The notes beneath the pieces were generated by a model. That model saw nothing but the letters and a program-made list of their open reading frames with translations, searched no databases and was not told the origin of the DNA. A stretch of 64,000 nucleotides of DNA from Mycosphaerella arachidis (taxonomy: Eukaryota > Ascomycota > Dothideomycetes > Mycosphaerellales > Mycosphaerellaceae): NCBI GenBank assembly GCA_001297265.1, contig LIHB01000077.1:1-64000 (forward strand), given 5' to 3'. Below, piece after piece: positions 43,291 through 53,400 of the stretch; positions within the stretch are counted from its first letter, which is position 1, and each line of letters opens with the position of its first letter. The translations under genes were made by a program, and so were the position numbers.

Positions 43291-45069
43291 TCACCGCTGG
43301 CCGGTCCATGACCACGTCCTGCCGTCATCCACGTTCATCCACCTGCCTTCCGTCACGGCGTCCCAGCCCATCATCACACCAAGCGCTCGGCAGCTTGCAC
43401 TGCTGATAGCACAGACGACCCCGTCGCTCTCACTGAGGACCGCGAGGTCGAGCAGGAAGGCACGTCCGACCAGCTGCCGCAGTCGGAGCGCCTGCTCCGG
43501 TATAGCGATTTCGTGCGCAGTGGTTGTTGCGCTTTTATGCTTCGCTCCGCCCAGCGAGTAAAACAGTGCACTGTAGAACCCTCCCTCCCAGCCACTATTC
43601 TCGTCCACATGCTTGACGTACGCTCCATCACGCAAGGGTGCCACCGGAGAAGTCTTGTCTAGTCGCTTCTTTGTAGCCAGCTGAATGCGCTCCTGCGCTG
43701 GCTGTACGCTGAACGGCGCTGCAGCTTGGAGTAGCTCGTATGAGTCCATAATATCAGGGTCATCGGAACTCAGGACGAGTCGAGATTTGACGTACTCGGC
43801 GTCCGACGAGAAGTCGTCGAGCGCCTCGGTGCCTCCCTGCAGAGACTGAGCAAGTGACCTCGCACCACGTGCGTACCGCTCCAGGGGCAGGTAGTCGCGG
43901 CTATATTGGTATTCGAACGGATGAAGGTCCCCACGACGGATCTGCATGCCGACCAAAGAGCCTCCATGAGCTGTGGCATCGTCTTGAAGCTTGGCAATGC
44001 GCGAAGCGGCATACAGCGCATCTTCCCCGGAAAGTTTGAAGAGCGCCTTGAATCCGTTGCGTGCGAGGTCGTACACTCGTGACTGTGCCTCCAGTCCGTG
44101 CTTCCGCACCACCTCAAACTCCTCCTGAAACGCGGACCCAAACGCCCAACGTGCTGTAGCCGATGACACCACGAGATGTCTTGCGCGGCGCGGGCACGGT
44201 ACTCTTTGATGGGCTGGTGGCGGCGAGCACTTCGGCATCGGCGGCGCTGCGAAATATGATGCGTACGAGCCCCAGGCCCAGCGAGTGTCGTCAAGAAAGA
44301 AAGCTCTGCCCTCGTGCCTGGCCAGGCCGTAGCTCATCCACAGCAGAAGGAGCGATTTGCCAAAGCTGGCTCCATCCGACTCAAGGACGAAGGTAAGACT
44401 GCTTTGGCAGATGTCTGAAGTCGTGTCTTGCGACGGTGGCAAGGCACCAGCACGCTCAGCATCAGGAATATCTAGGAAGGTGTAGTCCTTGCGTGATCTA
44501 AACTGTTCCCGCCACCAATGCCGGCTGCCATGAGGCCTGATGGTGGTGGTGCTGATTGTGCGCTGGAGTCCCGTACCTTGCATACATATGTCTTGATATT
44601 GACGGCTGGACAGCGGAAAGCCGAGATTGTGTGGTATTGAGACGGTCCATCTGAAGGATCCGTTCGAGTCTGCTGTCATCAGCGCGGTGGGCTCGTCAGG
44701 GAGGTCATTGCCGGCGACGAGCTGAGCCTCCTGGCCGTTGGACTGTTCGACAGCGGACGAAGTCGGTATGTAGGAGGTGATTGGCCAGCCAGGAATGATA
44801 TAGCCCCATGTGAAGAGAAGTGCGCATATGGCTGCCAGCAGAATGCGCATTGCTGGTTGTCGACGACACAGAGGTCGCGGCCTGTTTTCTTTGGTCGCCG
44901 GACCAGGGAGTGTGGGGGACGGAGGTACGGAGTCCCAGTAGCTCTGCTCGTTCAGACTGTTCCTGCCTGGCTTGGTGGATGCCGAGTTTGTCGAGTCTGT
45001 CGACGCAATCGACAGGTTGGTGTTTCGGCGGTCCCGCATTTTGCCTGCCGTCGTCCGCGACGTCTTCAT
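43291..45069 (-). CDS. Type II membrane protein, GT23 (alpha-1,6-fucosyltransferase)-like
   Basis: A single exon encodes 592 residues from an ATG at 45069. A basic, Ser/Pro-rich cytosolic tail of about 73 residues precedes one membrane anchor at about 74-96 (MRILLAAICALLFTWGYIIP), a type II Golgi topology. The luminal part has features reminiscent of FUT8/NodZ enzymes: SFGKSLLLLWMSYGLARHEG near the start, the nucleotide-sugar motif VGMQIRRGDLHPFEYQYSRD, RLVLSSDDPDIMDSYELLQ, and a C-terminal LDLAVLSESDGVVCAISSAS followed by CRALGVMMGW. The IRRGD and SDGVVCxISS motifs are what I rely on. Sugar specificity cannot be read; many fungal relatives are uncharacterised. It is flanked by decayed genes, so it may be lineage-variable. 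Confidence 0.65.
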   Translation of the reverse strand: MKTSRTTAGKMRDRRNTNLSIASTDSTNSASTKPGRNSLNEQSYWDSVPPSPTLPGPATKENRPRPLCRRQPAMRILLAAICALLFTWGYIIPGWPITSYIPTSSAVEQSNGQEAQLVAGNDLPDEPTALMTADSNGSFRWTVSIPHNLGFPLSSRQYQDICMQGTGLQRTISTTTIRPHGSRHWWREQFRSRKDYTFLDIPDAERAGALPPSQDTTSDICQSSLTFVLESDGASFGKSLLLLWMSYGLARHEGRAFFLDDTRWAWGSYASYFAAPPMPKCSPPPAHQRVPCPRRARHLVVSSATARWAFGSAFQEEFEVVRKHGLEAQSRVYDLARNGFKALFKLSGEDALYAASRIAKLQDDATAHGGSLVGMQIRRGDLHPFEYQYSRDYLPLERYARGARSLAQSLQGGTEALDDFSSDAEYVKSRLVLSSDDPDIMDSYELLQAAAPFSVQPAQERIQLATKKRLDKTSPVAPLRDGAYVKHVDENSGWEGGFYSALFYSLGGAKHKSATTTAHEIAIPEQALRLRQLVGRAFLLDLAVLSESDGVVCAISSASCRALGVMMGWDAVTEGRWMNVDDGRTWSWTGQR

Positions 45070-45410
45070 CAACCGCAGCCCGCTAGCGCAGCGTCCGGTT
45101 GGAGACGACGTCGAGATGTACTATGAACTTGTTCCGGTGAATGTGGCCATGCTCGCGTGCGCGACGGAAAGTGACGTTCGGATTCTTCGAGATGGTTTTT
45201 TTTGCGTTTGACGCGTTGCCTATCGAGTGGAGGCACCAGGGCGGCCAGTGAGAATGGCAGGAAGCTACGAGCAATCGCAGTCGGCTAGTTCTACAGCTCT
45301 CGGACGATGCTGACGGGGCCACGTTCTGTTCTCGTGCGTTAGCAGGAACGGTTGTCCCCGACGGGTGGAAAAGTTTTTGGTGAAAGGATGGTTAAGGAGA
45401 GCCCAGCTCT

Positions 45411-45450
45411 GGTGACGGTGACGGTGACGGTGACGGTGACGGTGACGGTG
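45411..45450. repeat. GGTGAC hexanucleotide microsatellite, about 6.7 copies
   Basis: Six perfect GGTGAC units and a GGTG remainder. It lies about 340 bp upstream of the start codon of the GT23-like gene, within its likely promoter region. Confidence 0.95.
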
Positions 45451-45792
45451 GGTCGCGGTCGCGCAACAGAGGACGAGTCAACGAGAAGTGCACCCGTCAC
45501 GTTGGCGGTATCACGGAAGCCAGATGCACGATGGATGATGGAGCAGGGAGAAGGCGGTGCACGCACGGGGTTCCATTTCGACGCAATTGCGCTTAAGCGA
45601 TCATCATGCAATCCAGCTGCCGCCGAAGCACGCAGCAGTCAGCCGTGAGACGCAGATCCGACGTAGGGGTTGATGATAGTCGGTAGTAGTCCGTCGATGG
45701 CACGCCGGCGTTGTGTGTGTGTGAAGCGAGGACGGGGACCAAACGCAGGGACGATGATCCGCCTCTACCTGAAACGCTCGCGGTTTGTTTGC

Positions 45793-46758
45793 AAGGATTG
45801 CATCTTTCACAAGGATGCATCTGTTACAAGGATTGCATCTTTCACAAGGATGCATCTGTTACAAGGATTGCATCTTTCACAAGGATNNNNNNNNNNNNNN
45901 NNNNNNNNNNNNNNNNNNNNNNNNNNNNNNNNNNNNNNNNNNNNNNNNNNNNNNNNNNNNNNNNNNNNNNNNNNNNNNNNNNNNNNNNNNNNNNNNNNNN
46001 NNNNNNNNNNNNNNNNNNNNNNNNNNNNNNNNNNNNNNNNNNNNNNNNNNNNNNNNNNNNNNNNNNNNNNNNNNNNNNNNNNNNNNNNNNNNNNNNNNNN
46101 NNNNNNNNNNNNNNNNNNNNNNNNNNNNNNNNNNNNNNNNNNNNNNNNNNNNNNNNNNNNNNNNNNNNNNNNNNNNNNNNNNNNNNNNNNNNNNNNNNNN
46201 NNNNNNNNNNNNNNNNNNNNNNNNNNNNNNNNNNNNNNNNNNNNNNNNNNNNNNNNNNNNNNNNNNNNNNNNNNNNNNNNNNNNNNNNNNNNNNNNNNNN
46301 NNNNNNNNNNNNNNNNNNNNNNNNNNNNNNNNNNNNNNNNNNNNNNNNNNNNNNNNNNNNNNNNNNNNNNNNNNNNNNNNNNNNNNNNNNNNNNNNNNNN
46401 NNNNNNNNNNNNNNNNNNNNNNNNNNNNNNNNNNNNNNNNNNNNNNNNNNNNNNNNNNNNNNNNNNNNNNNNNNNNNNNNNNNNNNNNNNNNNNNNNNNN
46501 NNNNNNNNNNNNNNNNNNNNNNNNNNNNNNNNNNNNNNNNNNNNNNNNNNNNNNNNNNNNNNNNNNNNNNNNNNNNNNNNNNNNNNNNNNNNNNNNNNNN
46601 NNNNNNNNNNNNNNNNNNNNNNNNNNNNNNNNNNNNNNNNNNNNNNACAAGGATGCATCTGTTACAAGGATTGCATCTTTCACAAGGATGCATCTGTTAC
46701 AAGGATTGCATCTTTCACAAGGATGCATCTGTTACAAGGATGCATCTTTTGCAAGGAT
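45793..46758. repeat. 35 bp minisatellite spanning an assembly gap
   Basis: The unit consists of two related halves, AAGGATTGCATCTTTCAC (18) and AAGGATGCATCTGTTAC (17), repeated without variation from 45793 to the gap and again from its far side to about 46735, after which copies degenerate. The repeat register after the gap is only two bases short of a whole number of units, so if the stated gap size is measured rather than nominal about 22 more units are hidden. The forward unit has no stop codon in any frame. Confidence 0.95.
45887..46646. other. Assembly gap (760 N)
   Basis: A run of 760 undetermined bases lies inside the 35 bp minisatellite, as expected where short reads cannot cross a tandem array. 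Confidence 1.
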
Positions 46759-46948
46759 TCGGCATCTTCCACCACGTTTCTGCAGACACCACTCTCCCCA
46801 TTCCCCAACCAACTCCCCTCCATGCCATAGTATGCTACACCGTCCATGCTACGGCGGTGCGTGGTGGCAACTGATCCACAAGACCCCGAACGATCGTGTT
46901 CATCAACATGGCACGTTTGCGACGTTTCATCAGCCTGTGTCTCAGGTC

Positions 46949-46993
46949 AGCCAAGCCAAGCCAAGCCAAGCCAAGCTAAGCCAAGCCAAGCCA
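46949..46993. repeat. AGCCA pentanucleotide microsatellite
   Basis: About nine AGCCA units, one with a C-to-T change (AGCTA near 46974). Confidence 0.9.
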
Positions 46994-47985
46994 TCGAGCT
47001 CTAGCTCTAGTCTAGCCAGCAGGGGGTGACCTCTTCCCCGGTGCGGTGCGTGGAGAAGACGATGAAGCCAGCCGCTGGCCATTCACCTTCAGCTGTTGAT
47101 GGCTGCAGCATCTCCTACACTCTTCTCCTGACCATCTTCGTCCTGATGCCATGCCTGCTGTGCCCTTGCTCTGTTGCATCGAAGTTCTGACAGGACCGTC
47201 TGTCTGGAAAACCCCGAAGCTGATGTACTTCGTGCCGATGTTGTCACACAGAGCCGCCGAGCGTCGCATTCTGATATCATCCACATGGTCCACAAGCTGA
47301 CGAGGAAATGGTCAGACGTCATGACTCAGGTCGGAAGTGGAGCAAAAATAGCACGATGCGCGGTGATGAGAGGTACTGTACAGTATGAGGATCGCCCGTC
47401 GTCTGACTCTGAGGCCGGCATGAGCCACCGTCGCCTGTCCGGACATACCGGATAACAAGACCTTGCGCCTGAGGTCGTTTGGCATTGATTGACAAACCCG
47501 ATGCCATGGTCATGGTCATGGCAGCTTCGAAACGTCGGAAGAATGCCCCTCTGCATACCGTGGTTGCACACTGTATATTACTTCCTCTATCCGTGAATTT
47601 GTTGGCGTCACCTCATCTTTTCATCAAGCGTCAGTCATCGCCATGCCATCTTTCTCGCATCCATACATTCGCCACTTCCAGGCGGGTTCTCCTTCTTCGA
47701 CTCTGGAGCCCACATCGCCGCCAGCGTTGATTGCCACTGCGTACTCATCCGTCGAGCTTCAAGACTGGACGCCCACGGCCAGGGCCATCCGAGTGACCAC
47801 CCAGCCGCTCCTCACTATCCTCATCCATCCTCTCGGCGTCTGTAGTGACCACTCTGCCTTCTGGCCCAAAGATCATCACCTCGGTTGCAGTGCGAGCAAG
47901 TGATCGCTGACCACTCGAATCTTCTCGAGCCGTCGGAACGGTAAGACACCCTCGAACAGCGGCACGCCCACAATTTGCTCGTCCG
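46994..47985. other. 1 kb intergenic region
   Basis: A perfect 12 bp palindrome TACTGTACAGTA lies at 47374-47385. An ATG-started 86-codon + frame at 47643-47903 has no recognisable domain. No gene can be supported. Confidence 0.35.
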
Positions 47986-48424
47986 TCAACGAGCGTGACA
48001 ACGTCGCCCTCTGGGTTGTGGAATTTCCCAGAAAATGTGACGGTGCCGTCTCAACTCGAACGTCCGTGCTCTAGGGTACAACACGGGTCTGGTCGAGTAC
48101 GTATGGTATAGCCGACTAAAGAAGCGAGCACCGAAGGCCTGCAGGACGCTCCTGGGATTTGCCATTCTCATGAGATAGGCACCGTCTGGCTCTCGGAATA
48201 CGCTGTTGCTGCCGCAATGAACCACTCCTTACACACGAGCCATTCGTTGGCTCTTGATCGACGACTTCGAGTCCGATGTTTGAGTTCTCGTTCGGCGGCA
48301 CTTTGGTAGTGAGGCTCGAAAGGCTGCGACCGGTGCATTACAAGTTCGACGTCCCGTGGCTTCGCGTGCGCATACTTGAAGGTGATATCCTGCAGTTCTT
48401 GCGGGTCCGTCCACGATGTGACGG
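47986..48424 (-). pseudogene. Second decayed copy of the local 2EXR-like family
   Basis: Leftward from about 48422 one frame reads DPQELQDITFKYAHAKPRDV and later ANEWLVCKEWFIAAATAYSE, matching PQELQDIIFNYASAK and VNEWLISKKWFVTAAKVYLE of the intact gene in order and spacing. The frame then breaks; a shifted frame continues NPRSVLQAFGARFF and RPVLYPRARTFELRRHRH, the counterpart of SRCRVLEAMSS and AERYPKMRSLHLQL. No start codon or lead sequence remains. It is a truncated, frame-shifted copy. Confidence 0.7.
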
Positions 48425-48950
48425 GCTGTAGATTCCATGGAGGTCGAGGTTGAGGAGGGGGATAGCTGTGCTGTTGTCACTGCCATGATTTCCGCGAAGT
48501 GCAGGTTGTCAATGTGTTTTTGCAGAATGAGTCGAGCAACTGTAAGTCGGAGATGAAGACCGTATAAGAAATCTGTACCGATGCTGAAAGTGTCGGATGT
48601 CGTGACGGACAAAGCAACGATGGCGCCAAGACTCGGGACGGGTGAATGTCTGCTTACACATGTGCGAAGGGCTTGACGAAGTTCGAAATGTGGATGCCGA
48701 CTTCAGCACGCCCAAGGACTCAAGGAACTCTACTTGATGCAGGTTTGCATGACGCTGTCTCTGTGAAGGAGGGGCACTGAGGAAGGAACATGATGTTTTG
48801 ACCTAAAATTCTTCGGATCTTCGGAGGTCATGGTCAAGTTCAATAATCCAGTCTGAGGGGCAGCAGCCTTAGGCGTCGCCACGAGATTCTCCCAGGGCGT
48901 CTATCATGTCCGAGTAGGCGTGCTGGTGCACCTCGATCTGGCACACAGTC

Positions 48951-49415
48951 CTACGTACTCCAGACCCTCGGCAACCTAAACTTCCCCTTCCCCTTCATCT
49001 CTCCCGCCTCATTTCTAGCCAGACCAAATCCTCCGTCCGTCAGGCTCATCGTCTTGCCCCTACTCATTTGATCCGCACGATACATCCAACTAATCGCACT
49101 CCTCACCGTGCCACCCTCATCACGAACATTCGCCGCCGCAAATTTACTCATCTCCTTGTACCTGTCCTCATTACTGAACAACAAATCCAGTATCTCCGCC
49201 ACAGCCTTGTAGTCTCCCGTCACAACCGAAAATCCACTCCTCTCCGGCTGGACCTGAAGAGGAATGCCATCAGCTTTCGCCACGATGATGGGGACGCCTT
49301 TGCGGACGGCTTCGGAGACTTTGACTTCGAAGCTTTCGCGGGTGGAGAGCTAGTCGCTCATCGTCGCCAGCCACTGCTTGGAGGACGTTATGACTTGTTT
49401 TTGGTGATGCGAAAG
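48951..49415 (-). pseudogene. C-terminal relic of a trehalose phosphorylase-like (CCG-9 type) GT4 glycosyltransferase
   Basis: From 49349 leftward a 132-codon frame carries the C-terminal half-domain of a GT-B enzyme: LSTRESFEVKVSEAVRKGVP with the E-x7-E signature of family GT4, then IPLQVQPERSGFSVVTGDYK, DLLFSNEDRYKEMSKFAA and AISWMYRADQMSR. The phrase LSTREsFEVKVSEAxxKG is typical of fungal trehalose phosphorylase/CCG-9 proteins. A TAG at 49350-49352 lies immediately upstream in frame, and the preceding frame (KQWLATMSD) may be a short further remnant. The several hundred residues that should precede it, including the other Rossmann half, are absent. The relic cannot be active. Confidence 0.6.
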
Positions 49416-49639
49416 ATCTTCGGCTTGGGCTTTGGTACCCACCATGTGCGGTCCACGCCGAGCAGCGTGTAGAAGCGAATCCACGCATGGCGCATGAGAG
49501 CCTTCTCCCGCAGTCGCTGCTGACGCTCGATATGGTCTGTCGACGCTACAGTCTGGAACTCGTGCTTCGCGGAAGCACCGCTGTTGGCTGCGGCGTGTGA
49601 GGATCTTCGCGAAGCTTGTGCGCTGCTGTGTTCGTCCAT
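49388..49639 (-). CDS. Small open frame upstream of the glycosyltransferase relic
   Basis: From an ATG at 49639 an 83-residue frame contains ERQQRLREKALMRHAWIRFY and WWVPKPKPKIFRITKNK. It has plausible coding character but I recognise no family. It overlaps the relic in another frame and may be the N-terminal remainder of the same ruined gene or of a different one. Confidence 0.25.
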   Translation of the reverse strand: MDEHSSAQASRRSSHAAANSGASAKHEFQTVASTDHIERQQRLREKALMRHAWIRFYTLLGVDRTWWVPKPKPKIFRITKNKS

Positions 49640-49849
49640 GGTTGTTGTGTTTGGTAGGTCAAGGCTTTTTGCGGGTACCAGGAACGGGCATCTGCGTCGC
49701 ACAGTGCGCGTGCTCTCTCCTGTCGTTGCGTGACAACGACGATGACTGAGCATCCGGTGATGTTCCACTTACCTGGCTCGTGATGCACCGAAATCTCGAT
49801 TGATGCGCGCAGTATTACATCAAAGAGCGATTCGATGCTAAAGTCCATG

Positions 49850-50492
49850 CAGTTGAAAGTGGCTCCAGGACGCCATCGTCGAGCTCCTCTGGGAAGAAGG
49901 CAGAGTGATGCCTCACGAATACTGCTTATACTGTAGGTACTGTCCGATTGTCAAAGAACACAGTACTGAGAACGGTCGTCTCGCTGTTGCAGGTGATGGC
50001 GGAGTGATAGTTGCAGCGAAAGGTGAGGTTGCGTGGAGGATAAATGATCATGGAGCTACGAGTCGCAGCCGCGCAACGTCCAACACTCGAGAACCAATCC
50101 AATAGCTTCGTTGGTTGCCCGTTGCACGTCTCTATGTATCACTAGTCCGGAAATAGTTAATATACAAAACATGGTACATGAAAAAAGATAAGCTCCAGAA
50201 GAAAGCCGACGCAACGAGCTTCTGCGAAGGGGTATCGCGCATTCAGACATTGAACTCCAAAACACTTCCAGTAACCTTCCATGGTACCTCGTGCGATGCT
50301 GCTGTGATGGGGAAAGGCGTTGAACAGAGAGCACCGCTCGCTCGTACGCGATACGCCGTATGACCGTTGAGCATGCTAGCCGCGCGCAGATGCAAGGAGA
50401 CCCCCGCAACATTCCACCCGCGACTCGTGCACTCTGCCAATGAGGACGGAATTCGTGTATCTCCCGCTCTTCACATATCATAAATTGCTGTA
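49850..50492. other. Intergenic, 3' of the kinesin gene
   Basis: About 640 bp with no recognisable gene. Confidence 0.4.
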
Positions 50493-53400
50493 CTACCACG
50501 CGCCTCCAGCCTTGACGCCTTCGCTTTGGGCGGTTGGCAGTGGATCTTCATGGATAACGGTGGCGTTCAGCGCGTCGCTGATCTGCTGGGTCAGCGTATC
50601 GTGCCGGACTCTTAAAGAGCCTCGCTCGCCCCGAACGACGAGTCCTGATTCCACTTTATCCTGGATCATTTGATCGAGAAGCTGTGTCATCTCGTCAACA
50701 CTCTTGCGACGATTGACGTTTCCGATTTCCTTGCCTAAGCTCTCACGGGAATTGCTGGAAGAGTGCCCAGGACTCAGGATCACCATCGGGCTTAGCGGCG
50801 TCCGGGAGAAGTTTACAGCACTCGAGCTGGAATGACTCGTGTTCGACGGTGTGCTGCGATGACTGCTTCGAGTCGGATTCGGCGGCCTGAAGCTATGCCT
50901 TGACGCACGAGAGCTGTTGTGCCTCTGGAATGATAGACTGGACAGCTCTGGTACTTCGTCGGACACACCGCTGGATGTCTGAGGTCGAGCCGTCTCGTCG
51001 CTTGTGGTGGTAGCGTGGCTCTTCCTCTTATCCAGCATCTCCCGCTTCCGGGCAGCGCTCCTAAGTGCCGTCACCATTCGCATCTGATCGTCAAGAGCCG
51101 CTCGAAGCTCCTCAATCTCTCGGTCTCGCTCCCGCAAAAGGCCTTCTAGACTTGCGTCCTCTGGCAGCCCAACACGGGAAGCAAAATGCATGCTGACTCT
51201 GCTATGACTGGTTCTCCTGGCCTGCAACAATCGTTTCTCGAGGGTCGCGATGTATCGATTCTTGTCGCCTAGATCCGCTTGCAGCATGCGGATTTGCTGT
51301 GATAAGCTGGCGTGGCCTTCACCATCGACTCCACCGGAATCTGCTCCGTCCTCTTCATCAATCATCACTGCGTCGTCCTCAACCATTCGAGAAGACTTCG
51401 CCGCAGGAAGTGATCCCCTTGTAATGGAGCCGCTCGACGGAGGCTGGCCGCTATCCTCTTGGAAATGCACCGGCAGGGTGACACCGCTGTCTCGATTCGG
51501 CATGCCACTCTCCCTGCTGTCCGGTCGGACCTGGCTCACAGGCCGCCCATACTCAGACTGCGATGTGCTGTACACGCTGACACGAGGATTGAAGGGCATG
51601 CTCGAACTGGAGAAGCGGCCGGAGTTGACGCCGAGAGATTTCGAGGACAAGATCAATCGGTTGAGATGGCTGATACGCTCTTTCAGTGCAGTTCGAGCAA
51701 GTTGCATTTCCAGCATCTGCTCTTCATGTCTGGTCCGTTCTTGGCGTTCGAGCTCTTCCTCCACCTTCCGGTCTTCTTCGATCTCGTCCTGCTTCTCCGC
51801 CTCTTCTTTGGCTTTGTTCTGCTGTTCAAGCTGTGACCGCAGGTCCTGGATCTCCAGACGGTACCGATCGAGAAGTGCTCTGCTGTTCGAATCGCCAGGA
51901 TTGAGGTTCGACTCGTTCCGCTTCGCGTGGCTAACAATGTTGTTCTTCGCTCGACTGGCGAATTTCAGTGTGTTCAGCGTCTCTCCGGTATGCGAGCTTG
52001 CGGTTGCCGCAGCAGTGCCTACTGAAGACAGTTGAATCGTGCAAAGAATGGAGACCAGGGAGTTACCAGACAACGCTCCCTGGAGAAGTCGGGTGAGCTT
52101 GCTGTCTCGATAGGGCAGATGCTTCAGGCTGTCCTTCTTATCTGCGCTCTTTGTGCCGTCCTCCTTTTCGTCATCTCCAGACAGGCGCGCGATAACTGTG
52201 CCCAAGGTGAGTAACGACTTATTGATGTGTGCACCCTCCGTTCTGCGCTCCTTGTTCTCCGCGGCTCGCTCTGACCCTGCCAGATCGATCAATGATAGTG
52301 TTGACACCAGTACGCCACCGGGCATGATCTTGTCCGTTCTTCGAGTCTCCTTCTCGAAATAGGCGCCGTGGTTTGCAGCAGTCCTTTCGCGGGACTCGAC
52401 GACAATTTGCACAACGGCGTGTGATCGGGAGGAGCGCGCGTTAAACTGCGTGCTACCTGTTCTTCTTGCAAGGTCGCCTCGCGCAATGACTCGCAAAAGC
52501 TGATTCGGGGACTGTACTATCTCCTCCTTCAGTGGGGTCGCATATACGCCACGCTTGCTATCCTCCCGAAGCTTAATCTCTTCCTGTTGCTGCCCAGGTG
52601 TGGACTGACTGAGTAGATCGTATATCTTTTCGTTATATATCTCCAGATAGCTCACACGCAAAAGAAATTCTCTGGCTGGATTCTCGCGGATGTAGGAAAA
52701 GATGTCGGTGATAGCAAGTGGGATGACACCAGGTGCATTGGCAGTTCCTTGCATGGAGTACGTCTTTCCAGTGCCGGTCATACCGTATGCAAACACTGTG
52801 CCATGATAGCCCTCCATGACTCGGCGTACTAATCGTTTGGCTGCATTGTCGTAAACTCGTGAATTGTGGTCGTGAGGTGAGAAGACGTTGTCATATCGAT
52901 GGTCGCCGCCTTCTCGTCCTCGGTAGGAGATCAGTGATCGTCGACCATCGACCATCCATTCTCCGTCTGTTTTGGAGTCTTCGTTGGCAGCTGCATCGGG
53001 TCGCACACGAACGCTAACGATGACATTGCCCTTAGCATCCTTGCCACCAGAAGAATCCTTTGAGTCTGTTGTTTTGTCGTTGTTCCGGGATCGGCCTCGT
53101 TGAGCGCCATCTTCGCCTCCGTCTTCAAATGCCTCGTAGGAGCCCTCGGCTGAGGAGCTTCGACTACGAGGTGGAGAGGGCAGACTGAGAAGGCTTTCCG
53201 ACTGTCTCACGCCTCCACTTGATATCATGGCGCGCTCGCCGGTGCCATTGAGCAGACTTGGTGATCCGCCCAGACCGGGGCTAGTCCTGCTTGGATGTGA
53301 CGCTCGTGGTTGAAGTTCATAGCCAGAACTGCGAGCCTTGGGCTTCTTGAGCCCGCTTTCAACACTTCTGTGCTTGGATGAATCGCGTTTGGGACTTTTC

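Noticed and set aside
45793..46758. CRISPR-like array
   Set aside because: The repeats are contiguous without spacers and the organism is a fungus, so this is a minisatellite.
45670..47029. Three long overlapping frames crossing the N gap
   Set aside because: They are open only because of undetermined bases and a stop-free tandem repeat; no domain is present.
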